Of a stretch of DNA of 64,000 bases, positions 35,033-45,156 are shown in pieces; within the stretch, counting starts at the first letter, position 1; every line of letters starts with the position of its first letter. Source of the DNA: Hsuehochloa calcarea (lineage: Eukaryota > Streptophyta > Magnoliopsida > Poales > Poaceae). The position numbers and the translations under genes are program-made. The stretch spans positions 12,211,763-12,275,762 of the forward strand of contig CM070601.1 in NCBI GenBank assembly GCA_036346395.1, given 5' to 3'. The notes under the pieces were generated by a model that searched no databases, was not told the origin of the DNA, and was given only the letters and a program-made list of their open reading frames with translations.

Positions 35033-37957
35033 CTATCCGTTGCTCAATTATGTGATCTTGGATTAACTTGCTCTTTCTCTAAAAAGGAGGTCACTATTTT
35101 TAGAGAAAAAGAAAATAAAATGATCTTTAAAGGTTTTAGATTCGGCAATCTTTATTTGGTTGATTTCTCCTCAAACGAATCGTGTTTGAAAACTTGTTTG
35201 ATTGCAAAAACTTCAATGGGTTGGTTATGGCATAGAAGACTAGGTCATGTGGGAATGATTCAACTTAAAAAGCTTTTCAAACATGACTTAGTGGTTGGCT
35301 TGAAGGATGTGAAGTTTGAGAAAAATAGACTTTGTAGTGCTTGCCAAGCCGGAAAGCAAGTTGCTAACTCTCATCCCTCCAAAAGTATCATGTCAACTTC
35401 TAGGCCATTGGAGCTCTTACATATGGATTTGTTTGGGCCAACAACCTATAAGAGCATTGGGGAAATAGCTATTGTTTAGTCGTTGTAGATGATTACTCTA
35501 GATATACATGGGTATTCTTCTTATATGACAAAGGTGAAGCCCCAAGATTTTTAAAAGTTTTGCAAAAGGGCTCAAAATGAATTTGATTTTATAATAAAGA
35601 AAATCCGTAGTGATAATGGTTCCAGTTCAAAACACTAATATTGAAGATTATTGTGATGAACTTGGAATAAAGCATGAGTTTTCCACTACCTACACTCCGG
35701 AGCAAAATGGGGTAGTAGAAAGGAAAAATCGTACATTAATAGAAATGGCTAGGACAATGCTTGATGAGTATAATACTTCCGATCGCTTTTGGGCGGAAGC
35801 CATTAATACCGCTTGTCATGCCATAAACCGTCTTTATTTGCATAGACTTTTGAAAAAGACTTCCTATGAACTCCTTGTTGGAAGAAAACCGAATATTTCT
35901 TACTTTAGAGTATTTGGTTGCAAATGCTATATCTTAAGAAAGGGTGTTCGACTTTCTAAATTTGCAAGTCGGTGTGATGTCGGTTTTCTACTTGGTTATT
36001 CCTCAAATAGCAAAGCATATCGTGTCTTTAACAAAACTAGTGGTATTGTTGAAGAAAGACACGATGTACAATTTGATGAAACTAACGGCTCTCAAGAAGA
36101 GCAAGAGGATTTTGATGATGTAGGTAATGGAGCTCTTATGGAAGCAATGAAGAATATACAAATTGGGGATATTAAGCCAAAAGTAGATCAAGATGAACCA
36201 TCATCATCCATGAAGAGTTGAGCCACCTGCCTCTTCCGTGACAAATGAAATTAATCAAAATCAAGAAGATGTCAAGGAAGGTGATCAATCATTTAATCTA
36301 CCTCAAAGGATCCACAACGCAATAGCCAAAGATCACCCAATAGACCAAATATTGGGTGAAGTAAGCAAAGGTGTCCAAACTCGCTCTCGTATTGCTTCTT
36401 TTTGTGAACATTACTCTTTTGTTTCCTCTTTGGAACCAAAGCGTATAGATGAAGCACTAGAAGATCCGGATTGGGTGAATGCTATGCATGAGGAGCTAAA
36501 TAACTTTGCCCGAAATGATGTTTGGACAATGGTGGAAAGACCCGAGGAGCATAATGTGATTGGCACAAAATGGGTCTTTCGAAATAAACAAGATGAAAAT
36601 GGAGTTGTGGTAAGAAACAAGGCAAGGTTAGTTGCTCAAGGATATACTCAAGTTGAGGGCTTAGATTATGATGAAACATTTGCACCCGTAGCAAGACTTG
36701 AGTCTATTCGCATATTACTTGCTTTTGCATCATGCTTTGATATTAAATTATTTCAAATGGATGTTAAAAGTGCCTTCCTAAATGGCAAAATATCCGAACT
36801 TGTTTTTGTTGAACAACCTCCGGTTTTGAAGATCCCAAAATCCTAATCATGTGTATAAACTCTCAAAGGCGCTATATGGTTTAAAACAAGCTCCTAGAGC
36901 ATGGTATGAGCGCCTTCAGATTTTCTACTCTCTAAGGGATTCAAAATCGGAAAGGTTGATACAACTTTGTTTACTAAAATTATTGATGGTGATTTCTTTG
37001 TTTGTCAAATTTATGTTGATGATATAATTTTGGTTCTACTAATCAAGATTTTTGCAAAGAGTTTGGTGATATGATGTCTAGGGAATTTGAGATGTCAATG
37101 ATAGGAGAACTCAGTTTCTTTCTTGGACTTCAAATCAAACAACTCAAGGATGGGGTCTTCATAAGTCAATCCAAGTATGTGAAGGATTTACTCAAAAGAT
37201 TTGGCATGGATGACGCAAAGCCCATCAAGACTCCCATGGCTACAAATGGACATCTTGATCTAAACGAAGGAGGTAAATCTGTTGATTTGAAGCTTTATAG
37301 GTCTATGATTGGTAGTTTGCTTTATCTTACCGCATCTAGGCCCGATATTATGTTTAGCGCTTGCATGTGTGCACGCTTTCAATCGGCTCCAAAAGAATGT
37401 CATTTAATGGTCACAAAAGAATATTAAGATATTTAAAGCATTCCTCAAGTATTGGCCTTTGGTATCCAAAAGGTGCTAAATTTGATCCGATTGGATATTC
37501 GGATTCGGATTATGCGGTTGTAAAGTGGATAGAAAAAGCACCTCGTGGAGTTGTCAATTTTAGGTAGATCCTTAGTGTCTTGGTCTTCCAAGAAACAAAA
37601 CTCTGTTGTTCTTTCCACCGCCGGCCGAATATGTTTCGCAGTAGTTGTTGTGCACAATTGCTTTGGATGAGGCAAACATTGATGGACTATGGAATATCAT
37701 TTGATAAAATGCCTCTTTTGTGTGATAATGATAGTGCAAAGAAAATAGCCAACAACCCCGCCCAACATTCAAGAACCAAGCATATAGATATCCGCCATCA
37801 TTTTCTTAGAGATCATGTGTGCAAGGGAGATATTGAAATTAGCCACATTTGCACTGAAAATCAATTAGCAGATATCTTTACCAAACCTTTAGATGAAGGC
37901 CGCTTTTGCCTATTGAGGAATGAGTTAAATGTCATTGACTATTCAAATGTCGCTTGA
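35033..37957 (+). pseudogene. Copia pol: integrase, reverse transcriptase, RNase H
   Basis: A continuation of the frame broken at 22130. The integrase zinc-binding part has H..H and CSAC (WHRRLGHVG at about 35228; CSACQAGKQ at about 35335). The catalytic triad is visible as HMDLFGP (about 35420), IRSDNGS (about 35605) and PEQNGVVERKN (about 35698). RT starts DPDWVNAMHEELNNF (about 36465), with KWVFRNKQDENG, the NKARLVAQGY motif, QMDVKSAFLNG (about 36755) and the catalytic YVDD at 37012-37023. RNase H and the C-terminus read DNDSAKKIANNPAQHSRTKH (about 37725) to NQLADIFTKPL (about 37860), stop at 37957. Five to seven frame changes; catalytic residues are otherwise present. Confidence 0.9.
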
Positions 37958-38164
37958 ACTCTTGTCACATGCACTTTGGGTCTTAGTTGCATTTTATCTA
38001 TTTTAAGATGTTTTTACTCAAATTTTTGCTCCAAATGTGATATTTTAGTAAAAATTACTTTATTATATAGACATTAGTCCCTTTATTGCATAATAATCCT
38101 GAATGATACTTGGTTGAGTGCAAAAACTAAGGATTATTTGCAAAATCTTCAAATTCAACTTCTT

Positions 38165-38820
38165 CTTCCCTGGAGTGTCAGATAATCGAACTTCCGGCCT
38201 CCCAGCGCGGAACTTCGGTGTCCGAACTTCATTGTTGTGTTATGGAACTTCCGTTTTCAGCTCCTTCCGTTGTCCAGATAATCGAACTTCCGGCCCTCCA
38301 GCGCGGAACTTCACTGTCGGAACTTCCGCTTTTTCTGCGGAACTTCCGCTTTCCGGTAGTTAAGAAGCATTTATTGCTGCGGTTCCTCCGCTTTATACCT
38401 CTCTCCACCGCCCTGTGCTATCCCAAGGCCTCTTCTCCTCTCTTCATCTCCACCGAAACCACTTTGATTTGTTCCTCGTTTTTCCTTCAATCTCAACCGA
38501 TCAACTGATTCCCCAGGGTTCAATCATCCATTCACTCAAGGTATCTCCAATTTCTTTTTGGATTTTCACCTCTTATGAACCCTAGGTCAAAATCTTGGAA
38601 AAATCAAATGTTGTTGAAATCTGTGGTTGATTCTTGGGAAAATAGGTTTATTCAGTATTGTATGATGTATATGCATCGAATCCATGGACTCAATCCATCC
38701 AAATACTGAAAAATCCAAAATTCCTATTAACCTAGAATCGGCCAGATAATCGAACTTCCGCCGTTGAAATCGCGGAACTTCCGCCACGTAGTTCCGAGTG
38801 CAACTTGCGGAGCTTCCGAT
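38165..38820. repeat. Internal block of CGGAACTTCCG-type palindromes
   Basis: About ten copies of (G)CGGAACTTCCG(C), complete or partial, lie at 38185-38360 and 38750-38820. They are introduced three times by 'agataatcgaacttccg'. This is the same motif family as in the LTRs of this element, seen in complementary sense. A noncoding spacer between pol and the extra ORF. Confidence 0.75.
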
Positions 38821-38896
38821 TGTCCCGATGTAAAATGTAAAATCCCATTTTCATTTGATTCAATCTTTGACACTTCATCCATTGTTGTTCTTGAAG

Positions 38897-40007
38897 ATGC
38901 CGAGGATGAAGATGTCAGTCCCAAAGCATTATTCAGATGCTGGCGCATCTTCTTCAAGAAATGAGGAAGAATCGATAATTCAGATCGTAAGAAAGTGAAT
39001 CAGAGAAGAATCAATATGAATCGATGAGGAACTAGGAGAACCTAAGAGATTGAAATTGATCTTAAAGGACTCACAGCACGACTACACTATTCTTCTGGAT
39101 AAAGATCAATATTCACTTCCAGAAACCGTGATGACCCTCGCTTTCATACCAAGTTTCAAAGACAAGTCTACGATCTTTCTATGGACCAAACAAGCCTTTT
39201 GTCGATCACAAGTATGTTAATTGGTCCTACCTAAACGGGCTTGACAAATACGAGGGTACCTACAGGCTCTTCCAGCGAGCTGGGATTCATAACCTTGTGG
39301 CAATAAAGTGCAACTATAGTGATGAGATCATCCGACAGTTCTATGCCACAATGTGCATTCCTCCCGACTTTTCTCACCTCACTTGGATGACAGGGACAGT
39401 GAGACATTCCTGCTCAAGACGTGCTTTTGAACGTGCATTGGATGTCGAGTCGAGCAGATATGAGAAAATTTATGATGGAACAGTCCTCCCTCTTTCGGCT
39501 TGGACTGAATTTTATGACACCACACAGAGATTTGTCCCTGGTAAGATCACATGACTTCTTCCTATTCCCAGCTTGGTAAATAGGATCATCAATCATACCA
39601 TGTTACCTAAGAGTGGGAATTATGATGCCATTAGAGGACATGTCTGGAATATATTGGAATGCATCATGCATGGTAGAAAGTTTGATGTTGTGGATGTTAT
39701 CATAAGGGAGATAGCAGGAACAAAGAATGATCGAGTCAAACGGATAAACTTTGCACCTTACATTATGGCTTTGATCATTAAACAAACTGGATATAATGGA
39801 GCTTTACCTTCAGCACATAAAGCCTATAAACCAAGAGAAGGTCCTCCAATCCCTGCCAATCTTAGGCGTGCCCAAACAGAAGGCACTGCAAGCACTCTCC
39901 TATTCCGCCTTTGCTCCTCCACAAGGTATAGCCACTATGGATCGATTTATGCCACCTTGTTGGAGATGAGGGCATCCCAGATACCTTCCAGAGGCGACCA
40001 CTTCTAG
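38897..40007 (+). pseudogene. Extra ORF after RNase H (Sirevirus env-position ORF)
   Basis: Possible start ATG 38897 (MPRMKMS). After frameshifts, one frame runs from about 39200 (VDHKYVNWSYLNGLDKYEG, LFQRAGIHNLVAIKCNYSD, HLTWMTGTVRHSCSRRAFE) through one TGA at 39552-39554 to 40007 (NYDAIRGHVWNILECIMHG, FAPYIMALIIKQTGYNGA). That is over 260 residues with a single stop. A Pro-rich repeat-like tail follows (to about 40250). Sireviruses often have an additional ORF in this position, sometimes called env-like. Here I see no signal peptide or membrane segment, so an envelope role is not supported. Function unknown. Confidence 0.6.
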
Positions 40008-40254
40008 ATCGGATGCGTTTGAGGCACCACCTTTGCCGATTGGATGCTTTCCAGAGGCGACCACTTCCAGACTGACGCCCACTCGGCCACCTTTGACGCA
40101 CTTTCACCAGATTCGCGAACGCTTTCCTCCACTACCATTTTGGACGGCGTCGCTTTCGCTCTCCTCCTGGCGGTCCTCCTGTTGATCTTCCTGTTCCTCC
40201 AGTTGATCCTCCGCAAGATCCTCCTGCGGAGTGACCCTTTTGGCCCTTGATGAC

Positions 40255-40656
40255 AAAGGGGGAGAGAAGAGTGTGTGTTAGTGAGAGAGAGAGCTAGTCT
40301 TATCCATTATGATATTGTAATATATTGTGTCATTTTGACTATGGCTTGTAATGACTTTGTTTGAAAACTTGATGCTTATGATAATATCTTGTGTTATCTT
40401 ATATTTTTGTTGTACTTGGATCTTTGATTAATGATGAATGACTATGTGATGTGAATGCTCTATCTTTATTGTCATTTGTTCTCTTCCAAGTAACAATGAT
40501 TCTACAGAAACTCCGCCAAAATTTCCTAAAAATCCAAACATGTGCTTTACAATATCTTCTACTCAATATGCACATGTTAAGGGGGAGCTTTCTGTTTTCA
40601 AACCAACTATCTCTCACAACTTTATTGTGTTGTCATCAATTACCAAAAAGGGGGAG
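40255..40656 (+). other. Multiple polypurine tracts before the 3' LTR
   Basis: AAAGGGGGAGAGAAGAG at about 40256, TTAAGGGGGAGC at about 40578, and AAAAAGGGGGAGA at 40645-40657 directly before the 3' LTR. A further AAGGGGGAGC lies inside each LTR (about 18658 and 40919). Repeated polypurine tracts are a described Sirevirus hallmark. Confidence 0.7.
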
Positions 40657-40658
40657 AT

Positions 40659-42202
40659 TGAAAGCATCTAGGCCCCTAAAAATTGTATTTTGGTAATTAA
40701 TGACATTATGTGAATATGGGACTAACATGTTTGTTGAAGTGTTTACAAGGCATAGTCCCAAATGACAAAGTGAATCCAAGGAGCTGCATGTCAAAGAATG
40801 TTGAAAAGATGGAGTTAATCTCAAAGACAAGGTATAAATAGACTAGGACCCCTTTTGATTTTACCGGTCTTCGGAGTATGGAGGAAGACCGGATTATAGG
40901 ATAAATGTCGTACTATTAAGGGGGAGCTTGTCTAGTAGCTTGAAAGCATCTCATTATGCCTTTGGATCAACTTAGGATCATGCATGTTCTTTTGGTTTGG
41001 TTTAAAAAGAAAATCATTTTTTCCAGAACACAATCGGAAGTTCCGCATTGTATGAGCGGAAGTTCGATTAATCTGATGTCTCAAAACTACGGCTTGATTT
41101 TTCCAGAGCATCCTTTTCGGACTTAGCCGATTTCTCGAGGTGCGAAGTTCCGCAATGAAATGAGCGAAGTTCGATTAATCGGATGTTCAAAAAGCTGCGC
41201 TTGATTTTTCCAGAGCATCCTTTTCGGACTTAGCCAAATTCTCAAGCGCGAAGTTCCGCAATGAAATGAGCGGAAGTTCCGATTAATCGTTGCTCAATTA
41301 TGCGCGGTCGGTTTTTTCCAGAGCAACCGTTTTGGGACTTAGCCGCTTTCACGAGTGCGGTAGTTCCGCTGTGTAAAAGCGAATCTTCCGATTAATCGGA
41401 AGAACCGAAATTTAGTTGGCGGAAGTTCCGCACATAAATCCAACGGCTAGTTTAGAGCATTTAATGCTCACTGTAATGACCGTTATAAAGGCACTCGAAG
41501 GAAGGCGGAAGTTCCGCACTTTGTACGCAATGAACTTCCGATTTCCCGAGTTTTGCCTCGATTTTACGCATAACGGTCATATTTGGTTGTTGGGGGTATA
41601 AATACACCCCCACCAGCTCAAGGACGTGTTGTTGAGCATTCATTCAATTCATTTGAGCCTTGAGCACTCCTCTCACTCCTCATTTACTCTCTTTGCACAC
41701 ATTTGTGAGGTAGTGAGCAAGAACAAGAGCATTGCATTCTTAGTTGATCCATTGGCTCTTGATTGTCGTCAAGCGAAGTTCAAGTTCTATTCTCTTGGTG
41801 CTTGTCGGCACCTAGACGACTTGGCGAAGGTCGCTCGGTGATCTCTTCAAAGAAGCTTGTGAAGAGACCCTGTTGCGTTTGTGATTGGTCGGTGTTCACC
41901 AACTCCGAGAGGAGGAAGAACAACCAAGTGATCGAGGGTAGGCTTAATTTGTGGAGCCGGCTTGAGTGGTCAAGCTTCCTTAACGTGGACTAGTGAAGAT
42001 CGACAAATCTTCGATACCACGGGAAAAACCCCCTTGTCCTTGTGCGGTTGTTTCTTGTCTTTACTTATTGCACTTATTTTGTAGCTCATAGATTGTGTTA
42101 AATATCTTTGATTAGAGTATCTTGCTAATTTCGGTAATTTGATTAAGAAAATTTAGAAACCTCCTATTCACCCCCCTCTAGTCGGTTATCCTTGATCCTA
42201 CA
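40659..42202 (+). repeat. 3' LTR of the Sirevirus-like Copia element
   Basis: 1544 bp. TATA box at 41597-41604, the same palindrome array (41030-41530), ending CTTGATCCTACA, followed by the ATGGA duplication. Confidence 0.92.
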
Positions 42203-43527
42203 ATGGACTCTAACTATTTGTAAATTATAGTCACATACTACAAAGATTATGCATGAACCTCAACTATTTATAAAACACATTTGTAAACTTTAGTATCATG
42301 CCACAAGGAGAAGGTGCATGAACTTCAACTATTTGCAAAACATATTTACAAATTATAGTCTCATGCTACAAAGAGTTAATGCACGAGCTTCAACTATTTG
42401 CAAAATACATTAGCAAATAATAGCATCATGCCTAGAAGAGCTGAAGCAAGCGGGATTAAGTTATCAACACATGATGAAACTCAAGCTACTAGACAAGACC
42501 CCTCTTAATAGTACGATAATTTATACTAACAATCCGGTTTTCCATCCAAACACCGAGACCGGCAAAAGACTAGGAACATATACTTAGCATATGCTTGTCA
42601 TACATTTGCCGTGAGCATCCATCTTGGAGTGATCACTTGATGACAAACATCTTCACTCCAAGTCCGAGTTTTTGACTTGATAATCATCAACACATGATGA
42701 TTTTCTTTATTTCAAGTTCTTGACTTAAATATCATCAACACATGATGATCTTTTTTTACTTCGAGTTCTTGCCTTGAATATCATCAACACATGATGATTT
42801 CTTTTACTCCAAGTTCTTAACTTGGATAACATTAACACATGATGATCTTCTTTACTTGAGATCTTGCCTTTAATATCATCAACATAGGATAATTTTCTTT
42901 ATCCCAGATATTGACTTGATGACAATGAACTCATGATACCACCCAAAGTATTTATCATCATGGGACTCAACCTGTTTCACCAACTCATGAAAAATATTAG
43001 TCCACATGACGATTATCATTAATTACCAAAATACCCCTATTAACTCATAATGACGGCTCTAGATTCTTGAATCTACATCTTTTTGGTGATTGATGACAAT
43101 CCAATTACAAATAACTGAAATTGAATTAACATAAATATATATCAACTACAAAAGCCTTATATACTCAAGGATACATTTCAAAGTAGATATCCTTAATATA
43201 AGTGGATGAAAGAACGAGATCAATACTAGTGAAATCACAAAATATAGATTGAACTCCCATAAATGTGTGCATACAAATATATGAAATGGAACAATATGCA
43301 CCTATCTAAGTTTGGCTCTTGGTGGAGTTCGACCTATATTTTGGTCCGAGTAATGCAACAAGATATAAGAATATAACATCGAATGTATACCTCCGAAGAT
43401 TTTTCATCTTTCTATCCAAATAAGACTAAACAATATGTATATCAATAAAAGTGTTAGTCTCGCGTATAGATTTATCATTAATCACCAAAATACCCCATTA
43501 ACTTATAATGCGGGTCTAGATTCTTCA
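42203..43527 (-). repeat. Antisense Copia LTR fragment, part 2
   Basis: Continues the LTR interrupted at 18410. On the minus strand it starts TGAAGAATCTAGACCCG at 43527. It includes a second start-like 'aagaatctagagccg' at about 43078, many 'catcatgtgttgatg' units (42660-42900 on the plus strand as catcaacacatgatg), and three to four tandem copies (period about 68 bp) of 'gaacttcaactatttgcaaa...catgcc(a)caa(g)gag' at 42208-42435. The Copia element landed inside this tandem array. Confidence 0.7.
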
Positions 43528-44000
43528 ACAGGAAAGAGAGGTCAAGTTCTTTGCAGAGACAAATGAAAACGACTACATATTCATATTTTCTTTGACCTCT
43601 GTTGTACAGTTTTTTTATGGTTTTTATTTGCAAGGGTTAAAGATCATCAGAGAGGTGTTCATTGTTGTAGGTTCAGCTCATAGTGTAATCTGATAATATG
43701 ATGCATTAGATTTCACCGGTGGTTGTACAATAGATTATTGGGAGAATAACTGCTCCCTGTTTTTTTCAACATTCTTAGTATCCTTTATCCTTTGTCCCTT
43801 TATCACCTGTTCTGTTCTGGGTTATTTATGATGCAATCTTAAATCACAAATGCAATCTGGTAGACCTTACTGAACAATTCCAAGACATGGAATTGGTGGT
43901 ACGTTGTTTAGTCAACAGATGAATTCTTGAACATATTAACACAAGTACACTGCATGGAAGAGTGGAGATCAAACAGAAAGAAAAGAAAAACCAGTTTGCA
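43528..44000. other. Unclassified intergenic sequence
   Basis: Between the LTR fragment and the small Cys-rich ORF. No coding signal or repeat structure recognised. Confidence 0.3.
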
Positions 44001-44285
44001 CTATTTGTCAATCTCTGCTAACCGCCTGACAGCCTGATGCCGGGGAGGGGGTGGCGGGCGCCCGCGGCAGCATTTTCCTACAGCCATGTCATGACCGCGC
44101 ACCGATATCCTCGCATTCCCGACCTGCGCGTCGGAGGACGATGACGAGGAGCCACTAGGCGTCAGAACACGCTCGCAGCGCAGGCCGCACCCCCGCGCTA
44201 TCACGAGCCATGCGCGCGCGACGCAGCAGAGAGCGGCCACCGATAGGCACACGCACAGCAAGCAGCATACGACCATGCACTCCAT
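44001..44285 (-). CDS. Possible small Cys-rich membrane or secreted protein (94 residues), unidentified
   Basis: An ATG-started frame on the minus strand, GC-rich inside AT-rich surroundings. The N-terminus is a hydrophobic stretch unusually rich in Cys (MECMVVCCLLCVCLSVAALCC, residues 1-21 with 7 Cys), like a signal anchor or single membrane helix. A polar part follows with a Ser run (residues about 45-51), then GKCCRGRPPPPPRHQAVRRL. The family is not recognised. GC-rich coding in an AT-rich context is typical for short grass genes and supports a real gene, but no splice sites, TATA box or homology were confirmed. Alternatives are a chance frame in a GC-rich island or a captured fragment. 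Confidence 0.35.
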   Translation of the reverse strand: MECMVVCCLLCVCLSVAALCCVARAWLVIARGCGLRCERVLTPSGSSSSSSDAQVGNARISVRGHDMAVGKCCRGRPPPPPRHQAVRRLAEIDK

Positions 44286-44650
44286 CGCCGCCGCATGTGT
44301 CTGGACATGAGGTTCCGTAACACCTCAAAAGTTTCTGAATACCAAAAATATGAGATTTTAAAAAATATATATGTTATCTGTTGTCGTTCTGTTTGCCTGC
44401 ATTTTTGTTAGTTGTTTTAACTGTATTCTCTTTTGGAGGCACGAGCGGTGAAAAATAGAAACCCTAAAAACAGAAATTGTAAAAGTTAACTTAAAGTATT
44501 ACCTCTTTGAAATATTCCATGCTAGTAAATCTTCTAAAAAGATTAAATATGCCATGCTAGTAAATCTTCTAAAAGATAATCTAGCAAACCAAAATTTTAG
44601 AAGCAAAAGTATGAGATGCAAGTAAATCATTTTAACAAAGCTAAAATTAA
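44286..44650. other. Intergenic, with a 35-bp tandem duplication
   Basis: CCATGCTAGTAAATCTTCT at 44517 recurs at 44552. 'CGTAACACCTCAAAAG' at about 44317 resembles a Gypsy LTR start, but no further LTR structure could be followed. Confidence 0.4.
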
Positions 44651-44672
44651 ACTTCCCAAAGAAGAGCTCACC

Positions 44673-45151
44673 CTAAAGAGATCTAGCCATGGAGTTATTG
44701 TATCTCAGTATTCTATTTTGCAAGGTGTATGGTGGAGTACAGTCCCCATCAATCCTCAGCTTGCCTTCTAACTCCATGCACTTTACATCACCCTGATAGC
44801 TTTGAATCACCTCATTAATCCAGTTAGGAATTGCTACTGTTATTGCTATTGCTTCCTCACCATGGAGAACTCTGGATAAGGCATCAGCAGCCTTGTTCTC
44901 TCTTCCCTTTCTATACTCTACCTTATAGTTGTAGCCCATCAATTTGATCATTAACTTGTGCTGAATCCCATCAATCAACCTTTGCTCAGAGATATATCTC
45001 AGGCTCTGCTGGTTAGTTCTTATAACTAACCTTGACCCCATCAAGTAGTGCTTCCATTTCTTGATTGCCTCTAGGATAGCTAATGCTTCCTTGTCATATG
45101 TTGACATTTCTGCATATTTGGGCTGAATGGCCTTACTCATAAATGAAACAT
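44673..45151 (-). pseudogene. Gypsy RNase H domain, separated part
   Basis: 155-residue open frame. It starts MSKAIQPKYAEMSTYDKEAL, continues with KKWKHYLMGSRLVIRTNQQS, LRYISEQRL and YNYKVEYRKGRENKAADALS, then enters the linker toward integrase (VLHGEEAIAI), where the element ends. The preceding RNase H start (TDANGYGIVAVLMQ) lies across the solo LTR at about 48000-48040. Catalytic residues are split between the two pieces. Confidence 0.85.
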
Positions 45152-45156
45152 GTCTC

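Larger units (their letters stand above)
18411..42202 (+). mobile_element. Full-length Sirevirus-like Copia retrotransposon, TSD ATGGA, with a nested Gypsy element
   Basis: The two LTRs (18411-19934 and 40659-42202) begin TGAAAGCATCTAGG and end GATCCTACA. The element is flanked by perfect ATGGA at 18406-18410 and 42203-42207. Order on the plus strand: 5' LTR, initiator-Met-type primer site, gag with zinc knuckles, protease, [nested Gypsy element 22131-about 35032], integrase, reverse transcriptase, RNase H, an extra ORF region, several polypurine tracts, 3' LTR. The Copia order PR-IN-RT-RH, the extra ORF after RNase H, the repeated polypurine tracts and the palindrome-rich LTRs point to the Sirevirus lineage. 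Many frameshifts and stops interrupt the ORFs (but see the finding on indels). Its own length without the nested insert is about 10.9 kb. Confidence 0.92.

Noticed and set aside
38897..40007. Envelope gene in the Copia element
   Set aside because: The position fits, but there is no signal peptide, membrane anchor or glycosylation-rich ectodomain in the readable frame.
43528..44660. 3' LTR of the minus-strand Gypsy element
   Set aside because: No match to TGCCAGGACCCAAGG or the TGATGTTTTG end; the element simply stops after RNase H.
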